Positions 55,801 through 64,000 are shown, numbered from the stretch's first letter. The stretch is 64,000 nt of DNA from Chryseobacterium herbae (GCF_025154075.1 NZ_JAOAMU010000003.1:186001-250000), one strand, 5' to 3'. Numbers and translations are program-made. The notes: generated by a model from the sequence alone, not told the origin.

Positions 55801-55954
55801 GGCTGCATTGTCCACAGGTATCGGTTCGGAATCTCAGAAACCTTTAGCCATCGTAATTATCGGAGGTTTGATTACAGCGACCGTATTAACTCTGTTGATC
55901 TTCCCGATTATCTTCTGGATCTTCAACAGGACAAAGAAGTCCCAACAGATTTAA
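52856..55954 (+). CDS. Heavy-metal RND efflux transporter (CzcA/CusA family)
   Basis: The protein has 1032 residues, normal for the HME-RND inner-membrane pump. Twelve membrane helices are expected, with two large periplasmic loops. The helix-4 segment DFGIIIDGAVVMVE matches the divalent-metal (Czc-like) signature DFG-x3-DGA rather than the copper type. Other family segments: VTNTQIVIITQW, RSAEEVERFVTTPIE, and GGLITATVLTLLIFP at the end. It exports metal ions by proton antiport. Together with the TolC and adaptor genes it makes a complete pump. Which metal is not certain. Confidence 0.93.
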   Translation: MNKFIKNIIAFSLKNKAFTFIWVAILAIAGFISFKNMPIEAFPDVTNTQIVIITQWNGRSAEEVERFVTTPIELAMSPVQKKTSVRSTTMFGLSIVKILFDDGVDDTFARNQVNNQLRTVSLPDEVDPEVQPPYGPTGEIFRYTLESKTKDSRELLTLQNWVIDRALRGVPGVADINVFGGQDKVFELSIDPRALDKYNLTPLQVYDAVTKSNLNVGGDVIEKNGQAYVVRGIGLVKSVADIGNITIQNDSGNPVLVRYVADVHESSMPRVGQAGLNKHEDTVEGIVVMRKGENPREVLVGVKAKIKELNEKVLPKDVKMVTFYDRDNLMDFTTHTVMHNLIEGIILVTVIVLIFMADWRTTFIVSIIIPLSLLFAFLCLKLAGMSANLLSLGAVDFGIIIDGAVVMVEGLFVMLDHKALKYGTEKFNKLSKGGWIKQTGTGLGKAIFFSKLIIITSLIPIFSFQKVEGKMFSPLAFTLGFALIGALIFTLTLVPVLSHILLNKNVREKNNPFVNFWDRIVLKGFNYTFKHKKMSLIVAISFMVVTLFSGKFLGTEFLPQLNEGSLWITAEMPMSSSLKESLKTADLLKKDIMSFSEVTDVLAQTGRSNDGTDPNGFGFVQFAVNLKPKDEWKRKISYEELIEEIDKKLRSYQGITFNYSQPISDNVAEAVAGFKAENGIKIYGDNLETLDKLADQVLKQIKDVEGVKDPGIIKNIGQPEVSVVLDRDKMAAYGVMPDDAQSVLEMAFGGKTASEMFDGERKFPIRLRYSQEYRKDENDIASLMVPTQGGAKIPLKEISTIVKDNGAAFIYRDDIKRYIGVKFSIRDRDLGSTIADAQKKVANIDLPDGYSIGWTGQFENQQRASHRLAQVVPISILGIFFLLFILFGNMKDSLLVLANVPFALIGGIIALHLTRMNFGISAGVGMIALLGICIQNGVILITEFHQNVKDGLSLDNAILNGVKSRTRPVIMTALMASIGLMPAALSTGIGSESQKPLAIVIIGGLITATVLTLLIFPIIFWIFNRTKKSQQI

Positions 55955-55978
55955 AATTTCTTCTATCTATATTAAGTG

Positions 55979-56007
55979 AAGCGCGGAAAACATAGTTTTC
56001 CGCGCTT
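55979..56007. terminator. Hairpin between the converging efflux and DUF4394 genes
   Basis: AAGCGCGGAAAA (55979-55990) and TTTTCCGCGCTT (55996-56007), a perfect 12-bp stem with a five-base loop. Tails are not T-rich, so activity in either direction is likely but not certain. Confidence 0.6.
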
Positions 56008-56038
56008 CTTGGTATCGAAATAATTATTATGAGTCTTT

Positions 56039-57541
56039 TTAAAATCCTAAGCCTACGGCAAAAGCTTTTACAGCATTAGGGTAATCAGAAACGGCTGTAG
56101 CAGCTCCCGATGTCGTATTGACGGTATATAATTTCGTTGAGGTTCCCACCGTAGCCATCAGGTAGGCTTTCTGGCTTACACTGCCGATATCAAAACCGTT
56201 AGCATTCGTAATATTGATGCCTAAAGAACCGGTTTCTACCAGAGTTCCGTTATTGGGAGGCGTTTGTTGGTATAATTTATCTGTATTATGATCGATCACG
56301 AATAGAGTAGTAGCCGTAGTTCCGACAAAATTATTCGTATAAGCGGCTGCACCAATCATTGCTGTAACCGGACTGATGGCTGTATCTACCGCTGTGATGC
56401 CTCCGGTAACAGGATCTAAACGAAGATTTTGTCCGGTGTTACTCACTACCCGTATTTTATCAACCATTGGATTGAAATCAAATCCGAAATCCGTGCCTGC
56501 CAGTAAAGTGGCGAAAGGTGAACTTCCCACAGCTGTGGCAGCACCGGTTCCTAAATTAATAGTGTAAATTCTGCTTGAACTTCCCAAAGCATACAGCTGC
56601 CCGTTCAAAGGACGGAAATCGATCCCCAGAATATTTTCTCCGGTCTGAAGTCCTGCCACAGTTTTTGAAACCGGCATCGGGCTGTTCGGATTGAAAATCT
56701 GCAGATTGTTTGAATTGTCAATAGCATAGGCTACCGCTTCTGTAGGAATCGCAAGATCGATAATCGCTTGCGGAAATGATCCTATAAAAGTCGCTTTACC
56801 ATTATTCAGGTCCAGCACATGTAATTTTTCGTTTAAAGCCAGTAAAGCTGTACTGTTATCAAATTTAATATCAAAAGCGGCCTGTCCTGAGAAGGTAGCT
56901 CCAAGACTTCCTACTTCCACTAAAGTTCCGTTATTCGGAGGATCCTGCTTAAATAACTTTCCGGAAACGGGATCAATATCGTATAAAACAGTGGAGGAAG
57001 CACCTGCTTTGCTGTTCGTATAGGCTACACCGTTGATACTTGGCGTTCCGGCACCTGAGATATTGGTATCCGTTGCTGCTACTGCTCCGGTTTCAGGGTG
57101 AAGTCTTAAATTTTGTCCGGTATTACTCACCAACCGGATTCTGTCTACCGTTGGATTAAAATCAATGGAAGCTATCGTTCCGGAAACGGCAGGCGTGAAA
57201 GCTGTAGCGCTTACCATTCTTGCAGAAGCACTGGCTGTATTGATGATGTATAATTTGCTGGCATTCGACAGAGCATATAATTCTCCGGTAGCCGGTCTGA
57301 AATCGATGCTCATTAGTTTTTCGCCGGTTGTAATTCCTGTAATGGCTGTTTTAGCGGCAAATGTTTTAGGATTATTGGCATTGAAAGAAACCAGTTCATT
57401 CATTCCTGTAAGTCCGTAAGCCATAAGATCCGGCCCGGTTACATTGCTGTCCGGTATCATCATCGGATCATCGGAATTGTCGCACGAAAAAAAAGTTGTC
57501 ACGGTCATCAGGACCAGAAAGAAGTGTAATAATGTTCTCAT
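56039..57541 (-). CDS. DUF4394 lipoprotein
   Basis: The protein has 500 residues and a lipoprotein signal with FFSC, lipidated Cys at about residue 20. Two DUF4394 units follow (about 40-270 and 275-500), each with the same pattern: GEKLMSIDFRPATGELYAL, then RLVSNTGQNLRL and a PPNNGTLVE segment, suggesting a beta-propeller-like repeat. Function unknown; surface or periplasmic location expected. ATG at 57541. It converges with the efflux genes. Confidence 0.88.
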   Translation of the reverse strand: MRTLLHFFLVLMTVTTFFSCDNSDDPMMIPDSNVTGPDLMAYGLTGMNELVSFNANNPKTFAAKTAITGITTGEKLMSIDFRPATGELYALSNASKLYIINTASASARMVSATAFTPAVSGTIASIDFNPTVDRIRLVSNTGQNLRLHPETGAVAATDTNISGAGTPSINGVAYTNSKAGASSTVLYDIDPVSGKLFKQDPPNNGTLVEVGSLGATFSGQAAFDIKFDNSTALLALNEKLHVLDLNNGKATFIGSFPQAIIDLAIPTEAVAYAIDNSNNLQIFNPNSPMPVSKTVAGLQTGENILGIDFRPLNGQLYALGSSSRIYTINLGTGAATAVGSSPFATLLAGTDFGFDFNPMVDKIRVVSNTGQNLRLDPVTGGITAVDTAISPVTAMIGAAAYTNNFVGTTATTLFVIDHNTDKLYQQTPPNNGTLVETGSLGINITNANGFDIGSVSQKAYLMATVGTSTKLYTVNTTSGAATAVSDYPNAVKAFAVGLGF

Positions 57542-57800
57542 AATATTATTTTTAGTGGTTTATAGTATGTACGAGAAAACATTTAAAGCGGTTTTTTTAT
57601 CATGAATTTAATGGATAAAAAAATATTTTTGGGTTCTATATTATTCAGAACGAATCAGATAGTTTACAATTTGGAATAAAAACGTTTGAGATGATTTTTT
57701 TCAATCCGGAAATTTGTGTAAATTTGCAGTCTCAATACATTGAAATATAAGGTTTGTGCTTCTTTGATTTGAATATTGAAATTTTTTTAATGAAAAAGGT
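57542..57800. other. Intergenic region before tuf
   Basis: AT-rich, with no gene seen and no TAnnTTTG for the minus-strand lipoprotein. The tuf promoter follows at 57801. Confidence 0.4.
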
Positions 57801-57829
57801 TTTGGTATTTAAAAAAATCATTATATTTG
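57801..57829 (+). promoter_or_regulatory. tuf: Promoter of tuf
   Basis: TTTG (57801-57804), 17 bases, TATATTTG (57822-57829), 44 bases before the ATG. Confidence 0.85.
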
Positions 57830-57873
57830 CACACCGAAAAATTGAAAAATAATAAAATAAATAATTTTAAATC

Positions 57874-59088
57874 ATGGCAAAGGAAACGTTTAATCGTAAC
57901 AAACCACACTTGAACATTGGTACTATTGGTCACGTTGACCATGGTAAAACTACTCTTACAGCTGCAATTTCTGCTGTATTAGCTAGCAAAGGTCTTGCTG
58001 AGAAAAAAGACTTCTCTGCAATTGACTCTGCTCCAGAAGAAAAAGAAAGAGGTATTACTATCAATACTGCTCACATCGAATACGAAACTGAAAAAAGACA
58101 CTATGCTCACGTTGACTGTCCAGGTCACGCGGATTACGTAAAGAACATGGTAACTGGTGCTGCTCAAATGGACGGAGCTATTGTAGTATGTGCTGCAACT
58201 GACGGTCCAATGCCTCAGACTAGAGAACATATCCTACTTTGTCGTCAGGTAAACGTACCTAGAATCGTTGTTTTCATGAACAAAGTTGACATGGTAGATG
58301 ATGCTGAGTTATTAGAGCTTGTTGAAATGGAACTTAGAGACTTATTGTCTACTTACGATTTCGACGGTGATAACTCTCCAGTAATTCAAGGTTCTGCACT
58401 TGGTGCTCTTACAGCTGCTACTGCAGAAGGAGGTGCTAAGACTGATGACCAATGGTTCAAGAGCGTTGAGGAATTAATGGATGCTGTTGATACTTGGATC
58501 GAGCAACCACCAAGAGATACTGATAAGCCATTCTTGATGCCAATTGAAGACGTATTCTCTATTACAGGTAGAGGTACTGTTGCAACTGGTAGAATTGAAG
58601 CTGGTATCATCAACACTGGTGATCCTGTTGATATCATCGGTATGGGTGAAGAAAAATTAACTTCTACTATTACAGGAGTTGAGATGTTCAGAAAAATCCT
58701 TGACAGAGGTGAAGCTGGAGATAACGTAGGTCTATTGTTGAGAGGTATTGAAAAAACTGACATCAAGAGAGGTATGGTAATCGCTAAGAAAGATTCTGTT
58801 AAGCCACACAAAAAATTCAAAGCTTCTGTTTATATCCTTTCTAAGGAAGAAGGTGGACGTCACACTCCATTCCACAACAAGTACCGTCCTCAGTTCTACG
58901 TAAGAACTACTGACGTTACAGGTGAGATCTTCTTACCAGAAGGTGTAGAAATGGTAATGCCTGGTGATAACTTAGAGATCACTGTAGAATTGTTACAGCC
59001 AATCGCTCTTAACGTAGGTCTTAGATTTGCGATCAGAGAAGGAGGTAGAACAGTTGGTTCAGGTCAGGTAACTGAAATCTTAGACTAA
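57874..59088 (+). CDS. tuf: Elongation factor Tu
   Basis: EF-Tu delivers aminoacyl-tRNA to the ribosome. 404 residues with GTP-binding motifs [18 protein letters not shown] and a NKVD site. The protein is about ten residues longer than usual because of an insertion near [14 protein letters not shown] (around residue 190). Typically cotranscribed with tRNA-Trp, secE and nusG. ATG at 57874. Confidence 0.98.
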   Translation: MAKETFNRNKPHLNIGTIGHVDHGKTTLTAAISAVLASKGLAEKKDFSAIDSAPEEKERGITINTAHIEYETEKRHYAHVDCPGHADYVKNMVTGAAQMDGAIVVCAATDGPMPQTREHILLCRQVNVPRIVVFMNKVDMVDDAELLELVEMELRDLLSTYDFDGDNSPVIQGSALGALTAATAEGGAKTDDQWFKSVEELMDAVDTWIEQPPRDTDKPFLMPIEDVFSITGRGTVATGRIEAGIINTGDPVDIIGMGEEKLTSTITGVEMFRKILDRGEAGDNVGLLLRGIEKTDIKRGMVIAKKDSVKPHKKFKASVYILSKEEGGRHTPFHNKYRPQFYVRTTDVTGEIFLPEGVEMVMPGDNLEITVELLQPIALNVGLRFAIREGGRTVGSGQVTEILD

Positions 59089-59106
59089 TCATCTTAAAAT
59101 AAATAA

Positions 59107-59138
59107 AGCTTCCGAAGGGAAACTCTCGGAAGCTTTTT
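59107..59138 (+). terminator. Terminator after tuf
   Basis: AGCTTCCGA (59107-59115) and TCGGAAGCT (59126-59134) form a perfect 9-bp stem, followed by TTTT. tRNA-Trp begins four bases later, so some read-through is probable. Confidence 0.85.
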
Positions 59139-59142
59139 ATCT

Positions 59143-59213
59143 ACGGGCATCGTCCAATGGTAGGATACCGGTCTCCAAAACCGTTGATCAGGGTTCGAAT
59201 CCTTGTGCCCGTG
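59143..59213 (+). tRNA. tRNA-Trp(CCA)
   Basis: Acceptor ACGGGCA/TGCCCGT, anticodon loop CTCCAAA giving CCA. 71 nt, 3' CCA not encoded. Position between tuf and secE is conserved in this phylum. Confidence 0.96.
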
Positions 59214-59225
59214 CAAATATTAATT

Positions 59226-59432
59226 ATGAGTTCATTTGTTGATTTTTTAAAAGGTTCTTATAACGAATTCAGACATAAAGTTGAATGGCCAAAATGGGCT
59301 GATCTTCAGTCTTCGACTATTGTAGTAACTATCGCTACGGTGATTTTGGCATTGTTTACCTTTGGAGTTGATGAATTGTTTTCAAAAGCAATCAGCAACA
59401 TAATCGGAATGCTAATTAACGTATTCAACTAA
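59226..59432 (+). CDS. secE: Preprotein translocase subunit SecE
   Basis: A 68-residue inner-membrane protein: an amphipathic N-terminus with FRHKVEWPKWADL and one membrane helix. It stabilises SecY. ATG at 59226; an apparent longer frame from 59157 would run through tRNA-Trp and is rejected. Confidence 0.93.
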   Translation: MSSFVDFLKGSYNEFRHKVEWPKWADLQSSTIVVTIATVILALFTFGVDELFSKAISNIIGMLINVFN

Positions 59433-59449
59433 AAAAGTATTTTCCCATA

Positions 59450-59992
59450 ATGAGCGAATTGAAATGGTATGTGCTGAAAGCAATCAGCGGACAGGAAAAT
59501 AAAGTGAAAAACTATATTGAGACAGAAATCAAACGTCTAGGGTTTGAGCAGTACGTTACTCAAGTGGTTATTCCTATGGAAAAGGTTATACAGATTAGAA
59601 ACGGTAAAAAAGTTCCTAAAGAGAAACCTTACTATCCTGGATACCTGATGATCGAAGCTGATCTGATGGGTGAAATTCCTCACGCGATTAAGAATATTCC
59701 GGGAGTGATATCTTTCCTTAGCTTAACGAAAGGAGGTGATCCTGTTCCAATGAGAAAGTCTGAAGTAAACAGAATGTTGGGAAGAATGGATGAGCTTTCA
59801 GAGTTTGCAAGCGATATTGAAATCCCATACATTGTAGGTGAAAACGTTAAAGTAATTGACGGGCCTTTCAATGGATTCAACGGTACTGTTGAGAAGATTC
59901 TTGAGGATAAGAAGAAAATTGAAGTTTCTGTATTGATCTTCGGTAGAAAAACTCCAATGGAGTTGAGCTATATGCAGGTAGAAAAAGTATAA
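59450..59992 (+). CDS. nusG: Transcription termination/antitermination factor NusG
   Basis: The protein has 180 residues. NGN domain from the start (LKWYVLKAISGQENKVKNYI), then a KOW domain with GPFNGFNGTVEKI. Links RNA polymerase to Rho or ribosome. Lies 17 bases after secE. A strong terminator follows, separating it from rplK, which normally comes next. Confidence 0.97.
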   Translation: MSELKWYVLKAISGQENKVKNYIETEIKRLGFEQYVTQVVIPMEKVIQIRNGKKVPKEKPYYPGYLMIEADLMGEIPHAIKNIPGVISFLSLTKGGDPVPMRKSEVNRMLGRMDELSEFASDIEIPYIVGENVKVIDGPFNGFNGTVEKILEDKKKIEVSVLIFGRKTPMELSYMQVEKV

Positions 59993-60012
59993 TTCATACT
60001 TTTAAAATATAC

Positions 60013-60040
60013 AAAGACCGCTGAAAAGCGGTCTTTTTTT
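60013..60040 (+). terminator. Strong terminator after nusG
   Basis: AAAGACCGCT (60013-60022) and AGCGGTCTTT (60027-60036) around GAAA, with a T run to 60040. Confidence 0.92.
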
Positions 60041-60585
60041 GTGTCCAAAATGTAGAATCTGTTGCAAGATTTTGAGAGAATATATGCTTATCACCTAACA
60101 AGTAACTTGATTCTGGGAATTATTTACGGTAAGAAATACAAAAAGGAAATATCAGATTAGATGATTCTAGGAAGAGGTAGTATGCATCGGTTTAGTTAAT
60201 CGTTCTCTATTTATCCCAGCTAATTTTTTTTTAATAAGTATTTTCATAAAAATGAATCGGTGGAGAGGCTAATTTATTAAAATGCGGTGTGGTAAAAAAT
60301 GTTCATTGTGAAGTTCGTATAAAAGGGAGTTTGTTTTTATTTAGTTATCACTGATTTGTGAAAAAGTAGTAGATTTTTATCGAGATAAAGATTTATTTTT
60401 TGATTTATTTTCATGTGGCATGCTTCTTGTAAAGTTGTATCCAGTTAATCCATAAAGTTTTATCCTTTTAAATGGTTATACCTGCACATTGCAGAGTATG
60501 GGCAATTGTTATGTTTTTCAAAACAGAAAAAGAGATAAAATAATAGAAGATTAGTAAAAAAAAACAAACACAATACACAAGTCCA
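60041..60585. other. Intergenic region before the second secreted trio, about 545 bases
   Basis: AT-rich. Possible weak -7 matches such as TAAAGTTG near 60430 and TAGATTTT near 60370, neither with a convincing -33 partner. No gene seen. Confidence 0.4.
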
Positions 60586-61203
60586 ATGACTAAAATTATT
60601 TCGATGGTGCTTCTTGCATGCACTACACTCATGAACGCTCAGGTTGGTATAAATACCTCTAAACCTGAAAAAGATCTGACCGTAAATGGAACCATGAAGA
60701 CCTCAGGAATAGTCTTCAAAAATCCTTTGGAAAAATTAGGAGCTGATGAAAATTATACTTTCGTGATCAAGTCTCCCGCTCCGGAAAACAAAATTACGGC
60801 TTACAATGATACTTTTGTACCCAACTCTCCAGCACCCATCAATCTTATTCAGTTTAAAATCACCTGTGACCCTTCAGATAAAGACTGGGTGAATCAGTTT
60901 GATACCAAGATCAATTCAAACAAATTTCTTGTGGTGATCTCTTCTTTCGGATTTACGCAGGCGGTAAGAACTTATTCTGCAGACTGGCTGACTCCGGTAC
61001 CGCAGATCTTTGCTTATTCTTCCGGTGGAACATGGAAACTGAAAGCAGACTACCAGGGATTTGCTCCGGATAATTCTTTTCCAACAGGTGAATGGACGTT
61101 GAATCTACTGGTTTTTGACAAAGCCTACGCAAAAGAACTGAATACTACACAAGATCTCGGAGCTTCTACCACCGGTGCAGCTGCAACTCCATTACTTCAA
61201 TAA
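60586..61203 (+). CDS. Small secreted protein (first of a trio between nusG and rplK)
   Basis: The protein has 205 residues with a short signal peptide (1-18, ending LMNAQ). The mature start VGINTSKPEKDLTVNGT is the head pattern shared with its two neighbours and with many Bacteroidota secreted proteins. The rest contains DTKINSNKFLVVISSFGF and GGTWKLKADYQGF, which the others also show in recognisable form. No sorting domain or lipobox. Function unknown; probably envelope or extracellular. ATG at 60586, 593 bases after nusG. Confidence 0.75.
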   Translation: MTKIISMVLLACTTLMNAQVGINTSKPEKDLTVNGTMKTSGIVFKNPLEKLGADENYTFVIKSPAPENKITAYNDTFVPNSPAPINLIQFKITCDPSDKDWVNQFDTKINSNKFLVVISSFGFTQAVRTYSADWLTPVPQIFAYSSGGTWKLKADYQGFAPDNSFPTGEWTLNLLVFDKAYAKELNTTQDLGASTTGAAATPLLQ

Positions 61204-61216
61204 AAAACATAACATA

Positions 61217-61864
61217 ATGAAAAAATTAATCACATTCTTTCTTGTGGCGGGTACTTTTTTTGCCGCAAGAGCTCAGGTTGGAATTAATACCGCAAATCCT
61301 CAGGGAACTTTAGATGTAGCCGGAGAAACTTTGGTAGAATCTTACCTTGTAGATACCGTAAACTCACCGGCAAGAGGAAACTATTTTCTTTTGACCCGTT
61401 CAAAAGATACTTCTCCTGTAGGAAAAATTAAAATGCTTGACATTTCGCTGCGTAATGTAGCACCGGTGAATACCTATAATGTCATTCTGAAAAATGTAAG
61501 CCAGGACGAGGTTATTAATCTGAATACAGGCTTAGAAACCAGTAAATATGTGGTAGCGATTACCGGAGCAGTTTTCTCTAACGCCGTTTCAGCAGCGAAT
61601 ACTTCCACAAGTCCTAAATCTTTCGGAGCTTATTCTACGGAAGTGACTCAGGTGACGAGCGGAGGAAAGACTTATCATGCTATTAATTTAAGCTTTAAAG
61701 GAGCAGGCACGGTGTCTTCTACAAATGGAACATGGACGCTTACCCTTAATGTCTTTGAAAAATCTCTGGTAAAAGAATGGGGAACATTCACGGGATCTGT
61801 TTCGGCTTCGGCTTCACCGATTTATTCAGGAGTTTCAACTAACACGCCTTTAGGGCTTCAATAA
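61217..61864 (+). CDS. Small secreted protein (second of the trio)
   Basis: About 215 residues. I use the ATG at 61217 because it begins a clean signal peptide (MKKLITFFLVAG to ARAQ); a frame start at 61175 would add 14 non-signal residues. The mature start VGINTANPQGTLDVAGE and the GLETSKYVVAITGAVF and NGTWTLTLNVF segments parallel the first gene. It lies 13 bases after it. Function unknown. Confidence 0.75.
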   Translation: MKKLITFFLVAGTFFAARAQVGINTANPQGTLDVAGETLVESYLVDTVNSPARGNYFLLTRSKDTSPVGKIKMLDISLRNVAPVNTYNVILKNVSQDEVINLNTGLETSKYVVAITGAVFSNAVSAANTSTSPKSFGAYSTEVTQVTSGGKTYHAINLSFKGAGTVSSTNGTWTLTLNVFEKSLVKEWGTFTGSVSASASPIYSGVSTNTPLGLQ

Positions 61865-62541
61865 TGATGATCATGGAAAAAAGAATTTATATTATAATGA
61901 TAGTATTTCTGGGAATTATGATGAATGCCCAGTCCGGAAGAGTAGGAATCAAAACCACCAATCCGCAAGAAACACTGGATGTAAACGGCCAAACGTATAC
62001 AAACTCTCTGTATCTTAGAAATCCTGGAGAACCTACTATGACCGGAGGAAGCTTTCTGGCTACTTCCGAAAATTCACTTCAGCTTTATGATCCGACTTTG
62101 GAAAGCAGCGGACTGTTTAATTATCTCAAACTTTCACTTACCGGAATTTCAGGAGCTGGAATTTCAGATTATGACACTAAGATTGATGCTGATAAGTTCC
62201 TTGTCGTTGTTCATAATTATTCATTTAAAATGAATGACGGAACCACCAACGTGGCGCTTGACTATGGCGATAACGGGACAAATGACAACAGACAGGGATC
62301 TCCGGATGTGACTGCATTTAAAAGTAAAGGGACATGGCATGTCAGAGCAAGGTTTACAGATAGCAAGCTTATTGCCCTTACCTCTGCAAATCCTGGAAGA
62401 ACATATAATAATTTTACAGTAGATCTTTATCTTATGGCCTATAAAAGACTGATCACAAAGCAGAATATCACCGATATCAATACTGATCTCGGAGGAACCA
62501 ATGGTTCTGCACGTACAGTGAACAAACCTTCAGGGTTTTAA
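61864..62541 (+). CDS. Small secreted protein (third of the trio)
   Basis: 225 residues. ATG at 61864 overlaps the preceding stop by one base (TAATG); an ATG at 61873 would give MEKRIYIIMIVF and is also reasonable. Signal peptide ending MMNAQ, then VGIKTTNPQETLDVNGQ. DTKIDADKFLVVVHNYSF matches the first gene closely. Translationally coupled to the second gene. A terminator follows. Confidence 0.75.
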   Translation: MMIMEKRIYIIMIVFLGIMMNAQSGRVGIKTTNPQETLDVNGQTYTNSLYLRNPGEPTMTGGSFLATSENSLQLYDPTLESSGLFNYLKLSLTGISGAGISDYDTKIDADKFLVVVHNYSFKMNDGTTNVALDYGDNGTNDNRQGSPDVTAFKSKGTWHVRARFTDSKLIALTSANPGRTYNNFTVDLYLMAYKRLITKQNITDINTDLGGTNGSARTVNKPSGF

Positions 62542-62571
62542 TCAGGAAAGAAACATCTTAACATATACTCT

Positions 62572-62601
62572 AAGCCATATCTGATGATGTGGCTTTTATT
62601 T
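62572..62601 (+). terminator. Terminator after the secreted trio
   Basis: AAGCCATATC (62572-62581) and GATGTGGCTT (62586-62595) form a 10-bp stem with one G-T pair and a four-base loop, followed by TTATTTG. Confidence 0.7.
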
Positions 62602-62814
62602 GCGTAATAACATTTGAGAAGATGTATTCTGAGTAGGTATTGGTTCTGTATTAGTGGATTTCATATGGTGATTGAGTCATTTTGCTTTGATACTCCAACA
62701 AAATATTAAAAAACACACATAAAAGTAAATGGTACAGTTTTATGGATTTCGTTTTTAGTAAATGTAGAAAAAAAATAATTATTTGTAATTCTTTCTAAAA
62801 ATCAACACATTCCA
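62602..62814. other. Intergenic part before the rplK promoter, no gene seen
   Basis: AT-rich leader region between the trio terminator and the rplK promoter. Confidence 0.4.
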
Positions 62815-62845
62815 TTTGCTAATTCAAAAATATTTCATAATTTTG
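62815..62845 (+). promoter_or_regulatory. rplK: Promoter of rplK-rplA
   Basis: TTTG (62815-62818), 19 bases, TAATTTTG (62838-62845). It gives a 97-base leader before rplK. Confidence 0.85.
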
Positions 62846-62941
62846 CAGTCCGAAAAGTAGATTTACTGTATGTGAGTCGGTAATCTGCTGAATAATAAAT
62901 GCTTCCAAACTCATTAATTATTCAAACTAAAAAAATTAAAA

Positions 62942-63388
62942 ATGGCTAAGAAAGTCTTTAAAATGGTAAAACTTCAGGTGAAAGGTGGCGCAGCTAACCC
63001 TTCTCCACCAGTAGGTCCAGCATTGGGTTCTGCAGGTGTGAACATCATGGAGTTTTGTAAGCAATTTAACGGGAGAACCCAAGATAAGCCAGGGCAAGTT
63101 TTACCTGTAGTAATTACAGTATACGAAGACAAATCTTTTGAATTCGTTATTAAAACTCCACCTGCAGCGATCCAGTTAATGGATGCAGCTAAGATCAAGG
63201 GAGGTTCCGGTGAACCAAACAGAAACAAAGTAGGTTCTGTGTCTTGGGATCAGGTGAAGAAAATCGCTGAGGATAAAATGACTGACCTTAACTGCTTTAC
63301 AATCGATTCTGCAGTTTCTATGGTTGCAGGTACTGCTAGATCTATGGGATTAAGAGTAACAGGAACTAAACCAACTTTTAACGCTTAA
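62942..63388 (+). CDS. rplK: 50S ribosomal protein L11
   Basis: The protein has 148 residues: [23 protein letters not shown] is the family start (shown here by its first part), with [19 protein letters not shown] and a C-terminal [10 protein letters not shown]. Binds 23S rRNA at the GTPase-associated centre. ATG at 62942; 11 bases before rplA. Confidence 0.97.
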   Translation: MAKKVFKMVKLQVKGGAANPSPPVGPALGSAGVNIMEFCKQFNGRTQDKPGQVLPVVITVYEDKSFEFVIKTPPAAIQLMDAAKIKGGSGEPNRNKVGSVSWDQVKKIAEDKMTDLNCFTIDSAVSMVAGTARSMGLRVTGTKPTFNA

Positions 63389-63399
63389 AACTAATAGAA

Positions 63400-64000
63400 A
63401 TGGCAAAATTGACTAAAAAGCAAAAGGAAGCTTTAAGCAAAGTAGAAAAAGGAAGAATCTATAGCCTTGAAGAAGGTTCTGCTCTTGTAAAAGAAGTAAA
63501 CACTACGAAGTTTGATGCTTCTGTAGATATCGCTGTAAGATTGGGTGTAGATCCAAGAAAAGCAAACCAAATGGTAAGAGGTGTAGTATCTCTTCCTCAC
63601 GGAACTGGTAAAGATGTTAAAGTTTTAGCTCTTGTTACACCAGATAAAGAAGCTGAAGCTAAAGAAGCTGGAGCTGACTATGTAGGTCTTGACGAATATT
63701 TACAGAAAATAAAAGAAGGTTGGACAGACGTTGACGTTATCGTTACGATGCCAGCTGTTATGGGTAAATTAGGTCCATTAGGTAGAGTATTAGGTCCAAG
63801 AGGTTTAATGCCAAACCCTAAGTCAGGAACTGTAACCATGGAAATTGGTAAAGCAGTAGCTGAAGTAAAAGCAGGTAAAATTGATTTCAAAGTAGACAAG
63901 TATGGTATCATCCATGCTGGTATTGGTAAAGTATCTTTCGATGCTGCCAAGATCAAAGAAAATGCTCAGGAATTAATTTCGACATTGATCAAAATGAAAC
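63400..64000 (+). CDS. rplA: 50S ribosomal protein L1 (3' end outside window)
   Basis: The ATG at 63400 opens a frame that runs past base 64000 (200 codons seen). [18 protein letters not shown] and the L1 signature [18 protein letters not shown] are present. L1 forms the L1 stalk near the ribosomal exit site and often represses its own operon. No L1-binding mimic was searched for successfully in the leader. Confidence 0.96.
   Translation, partial: MAKLTKKQKEALSKVEKGRIYSLEEGSALVKEVNTTKFDASVDIAVRLGVDPRKANQMVRGVVSLPHGTGKDVKVLALVTPDKEAEAKEAGADYVGLDEYLQKIKEGWTDVDVIVTMPAVMGKLGPLGRVLGPRGLMPNPKSGTVTMEIGKAVAEVKAGKIDFKVDKYGIIHAGIGKVSFDAAKIKENAQELISTLIKMK

Noticed and set aside
59157-59225. Longer N-terminus for SecE
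   Set aside because: The extra codons lie inside tRNA-Trp (59143-59213). The ATG at 59226 gives a normal SecE.

Overview
The window is bacterial chromosome from the Bacteroidota, most likely a Chryseobacterium or close relative (Weeksellaceae). Four signs support this. There are many type IX secretion (T9SS) substrates with YPNP-type C-terminal sorting domains. Promoters repeatedly carry the Bacteroidota -7 element TAnnTTTG, often with TTTG 16-20 bases upstream. tRNAs and tmRNA lack an encoded CCA. Gene order is typical of the group (pyk-rnc-fabF-acpP; rpsU-xer-hpf-tRNAs; tuf-tRNA-Trp-secE-nusG; rplK-rplA). The DNA is AT-rich and no plasmid, phage or CRISPR array is seen.

Layout: 1-12.9 kb is a tandem array of three giant T9SS surface proteins, two of them M12B-type zinc metallopeptidases and the middle one a peptidase-less paralogue. 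13.2-16.3 kb is a minus-strand operon ruvB / PaiB-like / metallo-beta-lactamase-fold hydrolase / coaE. 16.4-22.6 kb holds a four-helix-bundle gene flanked by inverted repeats, then hutI, a DUF695-like gene, a BCCT betaine/choline transporter and hutG. 22.9-30.4 kb has two aldehyde dehydrogenases flanking the core block acpP-fabF-rnc-(small gene)-pyk. 30.8-39.0 kb holds AraC and Crp/Fnr regulators, a three-gene set of secreted jelly-roll-like proteins with a candidate attenuator upstream, an M15 peptidase and a fourth M12B protease. tmRNA (39335-39730) and a large T9SS type B protein with long internal repeats follow.

44-46.5 kb is a translation-related block: rpsU, a Xer-type recombinase, hpf and seven tRNA genes, including a tandem duplication of Thr-Tyr-Gly. 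An accessory block (46.6-57.5 kb) then separates these tRNAs from tuf. It carries a fragment of a lost gene, a Cys-rich bacteriocin-like peptide with a GLPGLI protein, a two-component system, a three-part heavy-metal RND efflux system with a phased direct-repeat operator candidate, and a DUF4394 lipoprotein. tuf, tRNA-Trp, secE and nusG follow. A second three-gene set of small secreted proteins sits between nusG and rplK, with terminators on both sides and a separate rplK promoter. The window ends inside rplA.

The points I find most worth checking are the Cys-rich peptide/GLPGLI pair, the three-gene secreted module lodged inside the nusG-rplK cluster and its counterpart at 31.7-34.2 kb, the three 11-bp phased repeats in front of the efflux genes, and the repeat-flanked four-helix-bundle gene.
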